DNA of 64,000 nt, taken from positions 62,001 through 126,000 of the forward strand of contig NZ_FONZ01000002.1 in assembly GCF_900113055.1 (NCBI RefSeq), in the 5' to 3' direction. The notes under the pieces are model-generated. The model searched no databases. It was not told where the DNA came from and saw only the letters and a list, made by a program, of their open reading frames with translations. Below, in pieces: positions 16,823 through 24,930 of the stretch. The position numbers were made by a program, and so were the translations under genes. The DNA is from Flavimobilis marinus (GTDB taxonomy: Bacteria > Actinomycetota > Actinomycetes > Actinomycetales > Cellulomonadaceae). Numbering within the stretch: position 1 is the stretch's first letter; every line of letters starts with the position of its first letter.

Positions 16823-18150
16823 CGGCCCCCGCCCCGGGCACCTTCCCGACGGCGGAGGACGAGGTCGCTGGCCTCTGCCAGGACCTGCTGCGCATCGACA
16901 CGAGCAACTATGGCGACGGGACCGGTCCCGGCGAGCGCGTGGCCGCGGAGTACGTCATGCGGTCGCTCGAGGAGGTCGGGCTCGCGCCCACCTACTTCGA
17001 GACGACGCCGGGACGCGCCAACGTCGTCGTGCGGCTCGAGGGCCGGGATCGGACCCGGCCCGCCCTCGTGCTGCACGGCCACCTCGACGTCGTCCCGGCC
17101 GAGGCCTCGGACTGGACGGTCGACCCGTTCGCCGGTGAGGAGGTCGACGGCCAGCTCTGGGGCCGCGGCGCGGTCGACATGAAGGACATGGACGCGATGA
17201 TGCTCGCGGTCGTGCGCCAGATGGTCCGCGAGGGGCGGTCGCCGGCGCGTGACGTCGTCGTCGCCTTCTTCGCCGACGAGGAGGCCGGCGGCGTGCACGG
17301 CGCCCAGTGGGCGGTCAAGCACAAGCCCGAGCTGTTCGAGGGCGCGACGGAGGCCGTGAGCGAGGTGGGCGGGTTCTCCGTCGAGCTCGGTGGCCGCCGC
17401 GCGTACCTGCTGCAGACGGCGGAGAAGGGCATCGGCTGGCTGCGGCTCGTCGCGGACGGCCGGGCGGGTCACGGCTCGCAGGTCAACGTCGACAACGCGG
17501 TCACCAACCTGGCCGCGGCGATGGCCCGGATCGGGGCGCATCCCTGGCCCACGGTGCTCACGCCGACCGTCCGGCAGCTCCTCGAGGGCGTCGCCGACCT
17601 CTCGGGTCTGCCGTTCGATCCCGAGGACGACGGCGCGATCGATGCGCTGGTCGACGCGCTCGGGCCCACCGCCAAGTTCGTGGGGGCGACCCTGAAGAAC
17701 ACGTCGGCGCCGACGCAGCTCGAGGCCGGCTACAAGGCGAACGTCATTCCCGGGACGGCGACGGGCGTCATCGACACTCGCTTCCTGCCCGGGCAGGGCG
17801 ACGAGATCACGCGCGTCCTGACCGAGCTCGCGGGGGAGCACGTGCGCATCGAGCCGATCCACCAGGACCGCGCGCTCGAGGTGCCGTTCGAGGGCACGCT
17901 CGTCGACACGATGGTCGCGGCGCTCGGCGCCGAGGACCCGGGCGCTCTCGCGCTGCCGTACATGCTCTCGGGCGGGACGGACAACAAGTCGCTCGCGCGC
18001 CTGGGCATCACGGGCTACGGGTTCGTGCCGCTTCAGCTGCCGGCGGACGCGGACTTCGCGGGCATGTTCCACGGCGTCGACGAGCGCGTCCCGGTCTCGG
18101 CCCTGAAGTTCGGCGTCCGCGTCCTCGACCGCCTCCTCATGACGGCCTAA
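16819..18150 (+). CDS. M20/M25/M40 family metallopeptidase
   Basis: 443 residues from the GTG in the 4-base overlap with the M3 peptidase gene. Two-zinc hydrolase of the ArgE/DapE/CPG2 group with LHGHLDVVPAE (His88, Asp90), GRGAVDMKDMDA (bridging Asp120), FFADEEAGG (catalytic Glu154 and zinc ligand Glu155) and the late GGTDNKS. It probably removes terminal amino acids or cleaves dipeptides released by its M3 neighbour. The exact substrate is not readable. A G-quadruplex-flanked palindrome follows. Confidence 0.92.
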   Translation: MTAPAPGTFPTAEDEVAGLCQDLLRIDTSNYGDGTGPGERVAAEYVMRSLEEVGLAPTYFETTPGRANVVVRLEGRDRTRPALVLHGHLDVVPAEASDWTVDPFAGEEVDGQLWGRGAVDMKDMDAMMLAVVRQMVREGRSPARDVVVAFFADEEAGGVHGAQWAVKHKPELFEGATEAVSEVGGFSVELGGRRAYLLQTAEKGIGWLRLVADGRAGHGSQVNVDNAVTNLAAAMARIGAHPWPTVLTPTVRQLLEGVADLSGLPFDPEDDGAIDALVDALGPTAKFVGATLKNTSAPTQLEAGYKANVIPGTATGVIDTRFLPGQGDEITRVLTELAGEHVRIEPIHQDRALEVPFEGTLVDTMVAALGAEDPGALALPYMLSGGTDNKSLARLGITGYGFVPLQLPADADFAGMFHGVDERVPVSALKFGVRVLDRLLMTA

Positions 18151-18159
18151 CCCTCGACA

Positions 18160-18190
18160 CCCCCCGCCCCCCGACCCCTACCCCCCCTCC
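18160..18190 (-). repeat. G-quadruplex motif on the minus strand
   Basis: Read on the minus strand, four or more G runs of 4-7 are separated by 1-2 bases. It sits 10 bases after the M20 gene and directly before the palindrome. Together with the G-rich tract on the other side it forms complementary outer arms. Confidence 0.6.
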
Positions 18191-18193
18191 GGG

Positions 18194-18257
18194 CGCTGAG
18201 TGCGTGATCTTGGCGGTGTTTTCCGACGAAGGCACCGCCAAAATCACGCACTCAACG
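18194..18257. repeat. long palindrome, copy 1 of a dispersed intergenic repeat
   Basis: A 25-base inverted repeat (18194-18218 and 18233-18257, two G-T wobbles) with a 14-base loop. It lies between convergent genes. The arm has GCTGAGTGC and TGGCGGTG, shared with the palindrome at 31348-31413. It may act as a bidirectional terminator, a REP-like element, or both. Confidence 0.7.
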
Positions 18258-18281
18258 GGTGGGGGTGGGGGGTGGGGTGGG
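18257..18281 (+). repeat. G-quadruplex motif on the plus strand
   Basis: Five G runs of 3-6 separated by single T residues, directly after the palindrome and 15 bases before the stop of the convergent DUF5703 gene. Confidence 0.65.
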
Positions 18282-18295
18282 AGAGGGGCGGTGCG

Positions 18296-18508
18296 TCAGA
18301 GGGTGCTGCGGGCGCGGATGATGCGGCGGCGCAGCCAGACCTTGCGGGCGCCGCCCTGGTACAGCAGGCTGCGGGCTAGCTCCCACCGGCCGTACTCGGC
18401 CTCGTCGGTGAGCATGCGGCGAGCGTCGGAGCGGCTGGTCGCCGGGGGGATCGAGACGACCCGGAACTCGTACTCGCCGTAGCGGGGGGCCTGGGGGCGC
18501 TGCGTCAT
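18296..18508 (-). CDS. DUF5703 family protein
   Basis: 70 residues from ATG 18508, which has GAGGTGAG upstream; a GTG at 18526 is a less likely start. The small basic protein has the pattern YEFRVVSIPPATSRSDARR, DEAEYGRWELARS and KVWLRRRIIR, which I recognise as DUF5703, a family found only in actinobacteria. Role unknown; Arg-rich ends suggest contact with nucleic acid. In this group it commonly lies next to the M20 peptidase gene, as here. Confidence 0.75.
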   Translation of the reverse strand: MTQRPQAPRYGEYEFRVVSIPPATSRSDARRMLTDEAEYGRWELARSLLYQGGARKVWLRRRIIRARSTL

Positions 18509-18596
18509 GGGTCTCACCTCGTCCACGTAGGGGCGGTCCCTGGCCTCGGGCAGCCAGGGCGCGGAATCTCAGATGCCATTGTGCCCCGTCCGGGGC

Positions 18597-18602
18597 TACC
18601 GT
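18597..18602 (+). promoter_or_regulatory. candidate leaderless -10 element TACCGT
   Basis: Six bases before the ATG of the acidic protein gene, with no ribosome binding site in between. Confidence 0.45.
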
Positions 18603-18608
18603 CGTGCT

Positions 18609-18950
18609 ATGACCGTAGACCCGCGCGCAGCACTGGACCGGCTCATCGCCGCTCTCGACGCCCATCTCGACGCTGTCGCCGCGCGCCGTGGCGAGGACGA
18701 CCCGGCCGTCGACCAGGCCTACGACGTCCTCGCGGACGCCTTCGAGGTCTACGACGAGGCCCTCGCCGTCACCTATGCCGAGGCCACGCCGTTCTACCTC
18801 GGTGAGGACGACGAGGACGACGACTACGACGACGAGGACGAGGACGAACGGGACGACGACGAGTCGGACCGCGCGGACGAGTCGGACGACGACCTCGACG
18901 GCCTCAGCGACCAGGACCTCGAGACGCTCGTCGACCCGGAGAAGGGCTGA
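18609..18950 (+). CDS. actinobacterial protein with acidic tail
   Basis: 113 residues. The N-terminal 65 residues form a predicted helical domain (DPRAALDRLIAALDAHLDAV, then a second helix from QAYDVLADAFEVYDEAL). The rest is an almost pure Asp/Glu tail with a short LSDQDLETLVDP end. Relatives are sometimes labelled primosomal protein, but I see nothing that supports a primosome role. The acidic tail suggests DNA mimicry or binding to a basic partner. Start chosen because of the -10-like element 6 bases upstream. Confidence 0.7.
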   Translation: MTVDPRAALDRLIAALDAHLDAVAARRGEDDPAVDQAYDVLADAFEVYDEALAVTYAEATPFYLGEDDEDDDYDDEDEDERDDDESDRADESDDDLDGLSDQDLETLVDPEKG

Positions 18951-18971
18951 GTCAGCCCGCTCGTCGTCGCG

Positions 18972-19937
18972 TCAGCGGCGCTCGGGGTACCCGAGCTGCA
19001 GGGCGCTGATGTCGTCGAGCGCGCCGGCCAGCGCTGGTGGGAGGTCGAGCTCGGCCGCCGGCAGGCACGACCGCAGCTGGGCCGGGGTACGCGGCCCGAT
19101 CAGGGCGCTCGACACCCCGGGACGCCCCAGCAGCCACGCGAGAGCGACCTCGAGCGTCGGGCGCTCCAGGCCCTCGGCCGCGGTGGCGACGGCTTCGACG
19201 ATCGACGTGCAGTCCGAGTCGAGGTAGGGCTGGACGAACCCCGCGAGGTGCGTCGATGCTGCGCGGGAGTCGGCGGGGATGGTGCGGCGGTACTTGCCGG
19301 TCAGCACCCCGCGGCCGAGCGGCGACCAGGCGAGGACGCCGACGCCGAGGTCGGTCGCCGCGGGCACGACCTCGCGCTCGACCCCGCGCTCGAGCAGCGA
19401 GTACTCGACCTGTGCGGCTGCGAGCTCGAGCCCGTGGGCCTCGAGCAGCGCCGACGCGCGGCCGACCTGCCAGCCCGGGTGGTTGGCGAGCGCGACGTAG
19501 CGTGCACGACCCGAGTCCACGGCACGGCGCAGCGCGTCGAGCGTCTCGGTGAGCGGGGTGCGTGGGTCGGGGGACTGCACGCAGAACACGTCCACGTGGT
19601 CCACGCCCAGGCGGGCCAGAGAAGCGTCGAGGGAGTCGAGCAGCGAGCCGCGCGACGCGTCGATCGACGCCCCGTGAGCCGTGGCGCGGATGCCCGCCTT
19701 GGTGCACAGCAGCACGTCGTCGCGGGAGATCGTCGATCCGAGCAGCCGTCCGATGATCTCCTCGCTCGCGCCACCGCCGTAGGACGCGGCGGTGTCGACG
19801 AGGTTGCCGCCCGCGTCCACGAAGTCGCGCAGCTGCTCGCCGGCGTCGCCCTCGTCGGTGTCGCGGCCCCACGTCATCGTCCCCAGGCCGAGGGACGAGA
19901 CGCGTAGCCCGGTACGGCCCAGCTGACGAAGCTCCAT
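18972..19937 (-). CDS. aldo/keto reductase
   Basis: 321 residues. NADPH-dependent TIM-barrel reductase. The N-terminus MELRQLGRTGLRVSSLGLGT is canonical. Of the catalytic tetrad, Asp48 and Tyr53 (VDTAASYGGG) and Lys80 (LLCTKAG) are present, but the usual histidine of the VHxPD strand is Gln121 (VFCVQSPDPRTP). The frame remains open far upstream, but family similarity begins at 19937, which has TACCCT 6 bases before it. Divergent from uppP. Confidence 0.88.
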   Translation of the reverse strand: MELRQLGRTGLRVSSLGLGTMTWGRDTDEGDAGEQLRDFVDAGGNLVDTAASYGGGASEEIIGRLLGSTISRDDVLLCTKAGIRATAHGASIDASRGSLLDSLDASLARLGVDHVDVFCVQSPDPRTPLTETLDALRRAVDSGRARYVALANHPGWQVGRASALLEAHGLELAAAQVEYSLLERGVEREVVPAATDLGVGVLAWSPLGRGVLTGKYRRTIPADSRAASTHLAGFVQPYLDSDCTSIVEAVATAAEGLERPTLEVALAWLLGRPGVSSALIGPRTPAQLRSCLPAAELDLPPALAGALDDISALQLGYPERR

Positions 19938-19943
19938 GTGGGC

Positions 19944-19949
19944 AGGGTA
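19944..19949 (-). promoter_or_regulatory. candidate leaderless -10 element TACCCT
   Basis: On the minus strand, 6 bases before the ATG of the aldo/keto reductase gene. Confidence 0.45.
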
Positions 19950-19993
19950 GTGCGGCTCGGCGCGTGGATGCGGGACCCGGCGTGGGCGCTGCG

Positions 19994-19999
19994 TAGAGT
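19994..19999 (+). promoter_or_regulatory. candidate leaderless -10 element TAGAGT
   Basis: Eight bases before the GTG of uppP, back to back with the aldo/keto reductase promoter. Confidence 0.5.
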
Positions 20000-20007
20000 G
20001 TCCGCTT

Positions 20008-20877
20008 GTGAATGCATGGGAAGCGATCGTCCTCGGCCTGGTGCAGGGCCTCACGGAGTTCTTGCCGATCTCGTCGTCGGCGCACCTGCGGATCGTCGGG
20101 GAGCTGATCGGGTCGAGCGACCCGGGTGCAGCCTTCACCGCGATCACGCAGATCGGCACCGAGACCGCCGTGATCATCTACTTCCGCAAGGACATCGCGC
20201 GGATCTGCCGCGCGTGGTGGCAGGCCATGCGCTCGGCGTCGTCGTGGGGCGAACGCTTCAGGCCGGCGGACCCGGACGCCAGGATGGGCTGGTGGATCGC
20301 GCTCGGCTCCGTCCCGATCGTGGTCCTGGGCCTGCTGTTCGAGGACGCGATCGACTCGACGTTCCGCAACCTGTACCTAACGGTCGCGACCCTGGCGATC
20401 TTCGCGATCTTCCTCGGCTGGGCCGACCGGGTGGGGGCTCGCCGGCGCCCGCTCGAGGACACGACGGCGAAGCGGGCTCTCGCGCTCGGCTTCGCCCAGG
20501 CGATGGCGCTCGTCCCGGGCGTGTCGCGCTCGGGTGGCACCATCACGATCGCGCTCCTGCTGGGCTACACCCGTGAGGCGGCCGCCCGGTACTCGTTCCT
20601 GCTCGCCATCCCCGCGGTCATGGGGTCCGGCTTGTACAAGCTCGCTGGGTCGCTCGGCGAGTTCGGCGAGGCCGGGACACCCAGCCTCGGTGCCACGATG
20701 CTCGCGACGCTCATCGCGTTCGGTGTGGGCTACGTGGTGATCATCGCGTTCCTGCGGATCGTGTCGACCTTCAGCTACCGCCCGTTCGTCGTGTACCGCC
20801 TCGGCCTGGCCGCCGTCGTCCTGATCCTGCTCACCACCGGCGTGCTGCAGGCCACGGGCGGGACGCCAGCGGGCTGA
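20008..20877 (+). CDS. uppP: undecaprenyl-diphosphatase UppP (BacA)
   Basis: 289 residues from GTG. Integral membrane enzyme that dephosphorylates undecaprenyl diphosphate so that the lipid carrier can be reused for wall synthesis; it also gives bacitracin tolerance. Both signature regions are intact: [17 protein letters not shown] near the N-terminus and [20 protein letters not shown] near residues 168-187. About eight hydrophobic segments are visible. The next gene is mshC, 46 bases on with its own -10-like element. The uppP-mshC proximity is also found in mycobacteria. Confidence 0.95.
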   Translation: MNAWEAIVLGLVQGLTEFLPISSSAHLRIVGELIGSSDPGAAFTAITQIGTETAVIIYFRKDIARICRAWWQAMRSASSWGERFRPADPDARMGWWIALGSVPIVVLGLLFEDAIDSTFRNLYLTVATLAIFAIFLGWADRVGARRRPLEDTTAKRALALGFAQAMALVPGVSRSGGTITIALLLGYTREAAARYSFLLAIPAVMGSGLYKLAGSLGEFGEAGTPSLGATMLATLIAFGVGYVVIIAFLRIVSTFSYRPFVVYRLGLAAVVLILLTTGVLQATGGTPAG

Positions 20878-20911
20878 CCGGCCGCGGGGTCGGACGACGC
20901 CCGGGCGCGGC

Positions 20912-20917
20912 TAGGCT
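20912..20917 (+). promoter_or_regulatory. candidate leaderless -10 element TAGGCT
   Basis: Six bases before the GTG of mshC. Confidence 0.5.
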
Positions 20918-20923
20918 GTAGCG

Positions 20924-22198
20924 GTGCACGCCTGGCCCACCCCACAGATCCCTGTCCTCCCCGGCTCCGGGAGCCCCGTCGGGCTCTTCGACAGCAGCAC
21001 GGGGTCGCTCACGCAGCCGGTCGCGGGCGGTGAGGCCGGCCTGTACGTGTGCGGCGTCACGCCCTACGACGCGACGCACATCGGTCACGCGACCACGTAC
21101 CTCGCGTTCGACGTCCTGATCCGCGCCTGGCGCGACGCCGGCATCCACGTCACATACACGTCCAACGTCACGGACGTCGACGACCCGCTGCTCGAGCGCG
21201 CCACCGCCACCGGCGTCGACTGGCGCGACCTCGCCCGCGAGCAGACGGCGCTGTTCGCCGCGGACATGACGGCGCTCGGTGTCATCCCGCCCGACCACTT
21301 CTACGGTGCGGTCGAGACGATTCCCGACGTCGTCGCGGCGGTCCAGCAGCTGCTCGCCTCGGGCGCGGCGTACCGGGTGCCGCTCGAGGACGGCGCCGGG
21401 GGCGACCACCCCGAGCTCGGGGACGTGTACGCGGACCTGAGCGTGGACCCTGCGATGGGCTCGGTCAGCAACCTCGATGCCGCGACGGCGGCGGCGTTCT
21501 TCGCCGAGCGCGGGGGAGACCCGGGCCGCGCGGGCAAGCGCGACCCGCAGGACCCGCTGCTGTGGCGCCGTGAGCGCAAGGGCGAGCCGGCGTGGGACGG
21601 CGGCACGCTGGGCGCGGGACGACCGGGCTGGCACATCGAGTGCGCCGTGATCGCGCACCTGGGCCTCGGCCAGCAGTTCGACGTCCAGGGTGGGGGCGCC
21701 GACCTGCTCTACCCGCACCACGAGATGAGCTCCTCGCACGCCCGGTTGCTGCACGGTCGGTCCGCGACCGCGCACGCGCACGTGGCCCTGGTGTCCTACC
21801 AGGGCGAGAAGATGAGCAAGTCCCGCGGCAACCTCGTGCTGGTCTCGCGCCTGCTCGCCGACGGTGTGGACGCCATGGCGATCCGCCTGGCGGTCCTCGC
21901 CCACCACTACCGCACGGAGTGGGAGTGGTTCGACGCCGACCTCGACGCGGCGCGCGAGCGGCTGGAACTGTGGCGGTCGTCGGTCTCCGGCAACGGGGGC
22001 CCGGACGCCGGGCCGATGCTCGCCGAGGTGCGCGCGGCCCTGGCCGACGACCTCGACACCCCGCGGGCGCTGGCTGCGGTGGACGCGTGGGCCCACCGCA
22101 GCCTTGCCGAGTCGCGTCGCGACGACGTCGAGGCGCACGAGGGTGCTCCCGGCGTCGTCGCGCGCACGGTCAACGCGCTGCTCGGTGTCCGCCTGTAG
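20924..22198 (+). CDS. mshC: L-cysteine:GlcN-Ins ligase MshC (mycothiol synthesis)
   Basis: 424 residues from GTG. It joins cysteine to glucosaminyl-inositol with ATP, the third committed step of mycothiol synthesis. It descends from cysteinyl-tRNA synthetase and keeps the class I motifs: THIGHATTY, the zinc site around YVCGVTPYD, GWHIECAVIA and KMSKS (Lys296-Ser300). It lacks the tRNA-binding C-terminal domain of CysS, and its N-terminus MHAWPTPQIPVLPG is MshC-like. This shows that the organism uses mycothiol as its main thiol. Confidence 0.94.
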   Translation: MHAWPTPQIPVLPGSGSPVGLFDSSTGSLTQPVAGGEAGLYVCGVTPYDATHIGHATTYLAFDVLIRAWRDAGIHVTYTSNVTDVDDPLLERATATGVDWRDLAREQTALFAADMTALGVIPPDHFYGAVETIPDVVAAVQQLLASGAAYRVPLEDGAGGDHPELGDVYADLSVDPAMGSVSNLDAATAAAFFAERGGDPGRAGKRDPQDPLLWRRERKGEPAWDGGTLGAGRPGWHIECAVIAHLGLGQQFDVQGGGADLLYPHHEMSSSHARLLHGRSATAHAHVALVSYQGEKMSKSRGNLVLVSRLLADGVDAMAIRLAVLAHHYRTEWEWFDADLDAARERLELWRSSVSGNGGPDAGPMLAEVRAALADDLDTPRALAAVDAWAHRSLAESRRDDVEAHEGAPGVVARTVNALLGVRL

Positions 22199-22224
22199 CT
22201 CGGCGAGGTCGGCTCAGCCGAGCT
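22197..22224. terminator. hairpin between convergent mshC and luciferase-like gene
   Basis: Perfect 8-base arms AGCTCGGC and GCCGAGCT with a 12-base loop, overlapping the stop codons of both convergent genes. Confidence 0.4.
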
Positions 22225-23149
22225 GGGGGACGACCTCGCGGGCGACGAACTCGAGGTGGTCGAGGTCGTCCATGTCGAGCGCCTGCAGGTAGACCCGCTC
22301 GACGCCCATCTCGTTGAGCTCCCCGAGACGGTCCACGGCCTCCTGCACGGTGCCAGCGACGCCGTGCTCCCGCAGTTCGGCGACGTCCCGGCCGATGGCC
22401 TCGGCGCGGCGGGCCAGCTCAGCCTCGTCCTTGCCGACGCACATCACGAGGGCGACCGAGTAGACGAGCGACTCGGGCGCGCGGCCGATGTCCTCGCAGG
22501 CCGCCCGAACGCGCGCGAATCGCTCGGGGATCTCCTCGATGGGCGGGAAGGAAGCGTTGAACTCGGCCGCGAACGACGCGGCGAGCGCCGGGGTGCGCTT
22601 GGGTCCGCTGCCGCCGACGATCACGGGGACGCCGGGGCGGTCACCGCCCTGGACGGGCTTGGGCAGCGCGGGGGAGTCCACGAGCGTGTACTCCTTGCCG
22701 GCGTGCGAGAACGTCTCGCCCACGGGCGTGCCCCACAGGCCGGTGACGATCTCGAGCTGCTCGGTGAGGATGCCGAAGCGCTTGTCCGGGAACGGGATGC
22801 CGTAGGCCTCGTGCTCGCGCGCGAACCAGCCGGCGCCGAGCCCGAGCTCGACGCGACCGCCGGACATCTGGTCGACCTGCGCGACCTGGATCGCGAGGAC
22901 ACCGGGGTGCCGGAACGTCGCGGACGACACGAGCGTGCCGAGCCGGATGCGCGAGGTCTCGCGGGCCAGCCCCGCGAGCGTGGTCCACGCGTCCGTCGGG
23001 CCGGGGCCCGGGTCGCCGTCACCCATGCGCAGGTAGTGGTCGGAGCGGAAGAAGGCGTCGTAGCCCAGCTCCTCGGTGGCGCGCGCGATCGCGAGCACGT
23101 CGTCGTAGGTGGCGCCCTGCTGGGGTTCGGTGAAGATGCGGAAGTCCAT
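22214..23149 (-). CDS. LLM class (probably F420-dependent) oxidoreductase
   Basis: 311 residues from the ATG that gives MDFRIFTEPQQG. The frame extends to 23176, but CAGGCT 6 bases upstream of 23149 supports the shorter form. Luciferase-like TIM barrel: YDAFFRSDHYL, RIRLGTLVSSATFRHPGVLA, RVELGLGAGWFAREHEAYG and PVIVGGSGPKRTP. Close relatives bind coenzyme F420, but some use FMN, and the substrate is unknown. Converges on mshC. Confidence 0.88.
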   Translation of the reverse strand: MDFRIFTEPQQGATYDDVLAIARATEELGYDAFFRSDHYLRMGDGDPGPGPTDAWTTLAGLARETSRIRLGTLVSSATFRHPGVLAIQVAQVDQMSGGRVELGLGAGWFAREHEAYGIPFPDKRFGILTEQLEIVTGLWGTPVGETFSHAGKEYTLVDSPALPKPVQGGDRPGVPVIVGGSGPKRTPALAASFAAEFNASFPPIEEIPERFARVRAACEDIGRAPESLVYSVALVMCVGKDEAELARRAEAIGRDVAELREHGVAGTVQEAVDRLGELNEMGVERVYLQALDMDDLDHLEFVAREVVPQLG

Positions 23150-23208
23150 GCGCCCAGCCTGCCACGCGCCTCCCACACCGGCCGTACGGGCCAGGCGGGC
23201 CGGGCGGT

Positions 23209-24063
23209 TCAGCCCCCGATGCCCTTGTCGCGGCGCCGCAGGAACCGCTCGAACTCACGCGCGATCGCCTCGCCCGACGCCTCGGGGAGCTCCGCGGTGT
23301 CCTTGGCTTCCTCGAGCTGGGAGACGTACTCGGCGATCTCCTCGTCCTCCCGGGCGAGCTCGTCGACGCCGGCCTGCCACGCGGCGGCGTCGTCCACGAG
23401 GTCGAGCAGCGGAACCGGGATGGACAGGACCTCCTCGAGCCGTGTGAGGATCGCAAGCGTCGCCTTGGGCGACGGCGGGTGCGCCACGTAGTGCGGGACG
23501 GCGGCCCAGATCGACATGGCGTGCAGGCCGGCTTCCTGCGCCTCGTGCTGGAGCACGCCGACGATCCCGGAGGGGCCCTCGTACGTGCTGCGCTCGATGT
23601 CGAGCAGCGCCTGGATGCCCAGGTCCTCCGACGTGATCGTGACCGGGATCGGGCGCGTGTGGGGGACGTCGGCCAGGAGGGCGCCGATCGTGGTCATCGA
23701 GGCGGCGCCGAGCGAGCGGGCACTCTCGATCAGCTCGGCACAGTAGGAGCGCCAGCGCATCGACGGTTCCGTGCCGTGCACCAGGACGACGCGCCGGCCC
23801 GGCAGCGGCTCCGCGACGTACACGGCCGTGGTCGGCCAGGTGAGGACGCGGCGGCCGTCGTCGTCGAACTCGCTCACGGGCCGGTTGACCTGGAAGTCGT
23901 GATAGTCCTCGGGGTCGAGCTCGTGCACGCGCTGCGCGCCCCACACCTCGATCAGGTGCAGCACCGCCGACGTCGCCGCGCCGCCCGCGTCGTTCCAGCC
24001 CTCGAACGCGGCCAGCACCACGGTGTCGCTCGTCGTGTCAGGCCCTGCCTGCTCCTCAGTCAT
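23209..24063 (-). CDS. PAC2 family protein
   Basis: 284 residues. PAC2 domain protein, a family related to eukaryotic proteasome assembly chaperones: VVLAAFEGWNDAGGAAT, YHDFQVNRPVS, the ILVHGTEPSMRW-like stretch VVLVHGTEPSMRW and MSIWAAVPHYVAHPPSP. Actinobacterial homologues occur near the proteasome locus, which is also true here, although assembly activity has not been shown for them. It has a TAGGCT hexamer 6 bases before ATG and is divergent from the HAD hydrolase gene. Confidence 0.88.
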   Translation of the reverse strand: MTEEQAGPDTTSDTVVLAAFEGWNDAGGAATSAVLHLIEVWGAQRVHELDPEDYHDFQVNRPVSEFDDDGRRVLTWPTTAVYVAEPLPGRRVVLVHGTEPSMRWRSYCAELIESARSLGAASMTTIGALLADVPHTRPIPVTITSEDLGIQALLDIERSTYEGPSGIVGVLQHEAQEAGLHAMSIWAAVPHYVAHPPSPKATLAILTRLEEVLSIPVPLLDLVDDAAAWQAGVDELAREDEEIAEYVSQLEEAKDTAELPEASGEAIAREFERFLRRRDKGIGG

Positions 24064-24069
24064 CCGTCC

Positions 24070-24075
24070 AGCCTA
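24070..24075 (-). promoter_or_regulatory. candidate leaderless -10 element TAGGCT
   Basis: On the minus strand, 6 bases before the ATG of the PAC2 gene. Confidence 0.5.
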
Positions 24076-24155
24076 GCCGTGGGCTCGATTCGATGAGGCG
24101 GGTACGGTCCACTCCATGCGCGCGATCACGTCGACGGTCGCCCCGCTCGCCTGCC

Positions 24156-24161
24156 TACCAT
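24156..24161 (+). promoter_or_regulatory. candidate leaderless -10 element TACCAT
   Basis: Six bases before the GTG chosen for the HAD hydrolase gene; it decides that start. Confidence 0.45.
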
Positions 24162-24167
24162 GGACCA

Positions 24168-24899
24168 GTGAGCCACCACCTCGAACCCCGGACCGTGACC
24201 GCACCGACCCAGGGGACAGGTGTCCTGCCGCGGGCGCTGCTGTGGGACATGGACGGCACGCTCATCGACACCGAGCCGTACTGGATCGGGGCGGAGCGCG
24301 CGCTCATGGCGCGGTTCGGTGTGGAGTGGACTGAGGCCGACGGCGCGCAGCTCGTCGGCATGGCGCTCACGGACGCCGCCGTCATCCTGCAGGCCGCCGG
24401 GGCCGATCTCCCGACGACCGAGATCACCGCGGAGCTCACCGGCGCTGTCGGTGAGGGCCTCGCACGGCGCATCCCGTGGCAGCCGGGCGCCCGCGAGCTG
24501 CTCGACGCCGTCCGCGCCGCCGGCATCCCGTGCGCTCTCGTCACCATGTCCTACGCGGCCCTCGCCGCCCGCATGGTCGAGGCCGTCGGCCCGGGTGTGT
24601 TCGACGTGGTCGTGACGGGGGAGGACGTGGTCAACGGCAAGCCGCACCCGGAGCCCTACCTGCGCGCCGCTGAGCTCATGGGCGTCCCGATCGAGGACTG
24701 CGTGGCCTTCGAGGACTCGCCCCCCGGCATCAGCTCGGCCCTGGCCTCCGGCGCGCGGACGGTCGCCGTCCGCGCCCTCCTGCCGATCCCGGCCCGGGAC
24801 AGCCTCAGCCGCGTGCCGTCGCTCGAGGGCGTCGACCTCGACGTGATCACCCGCGTCGTCGGTGGAGAGGTCGTCGACCTCATGGAGGGCCGCGACTGA
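24168..24899 (+). CDS. HAD family hydrolase (phosphatase)
   Basis: 243 residues from GTG; the frame is open further upstream but without family similarity. Motif I is LWDMDGTLIDTE with nucleophile Asp27 and acid/base Asp29. Motif II is VTMSY, the lysine of motif III is in GKPHPEPYL, and motif IV is FEDSPPGI. A four-helix cap lies between motifs I and II, as in beta-phosphoglucomutase-like phosphatases. Substrate unknown. The adjacent PAC2 and HAD genes are a frequent actinobacterial neighbourhood. Confidence 0.88.
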   Translation: MSHHLEPRTVTAPTQGTGVLPRALLWDMDGTLIDTEPYWIGAERALMARFGVEWTEADGAQLVGMALTDAAVILQAAGADLPTTEITAELTGAVGEGLARRIPWQPGARELLDAVRAAGIPCALVTMSYAALAARMVEAVGPGVFDVVVTGEDVVNGKPHPEPYLRAAELMGVPIEDCVAFEDSPPGISSALASGARTVAVRALLPIPARDSLSRVPSLEGVDLDVITRVVGGEVVDLMEGRD

Positions 24900-24900
24900 G

Positions 24901-24919
24901 CGCTCGCCCGAGGCGAGCG
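24901..24919. terminator. hairpin between convergent HAD and RecB-like genes
   Basis: Perfect 8-base stem CGCTCGCC/GGCGAGCG with a 3-base loop, directly after the HAD gene stop and 12 bases from the end of the convergent gene. Confidence 0.55.
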
Positions 24920-24930
24920 GCGGCCCGGCC

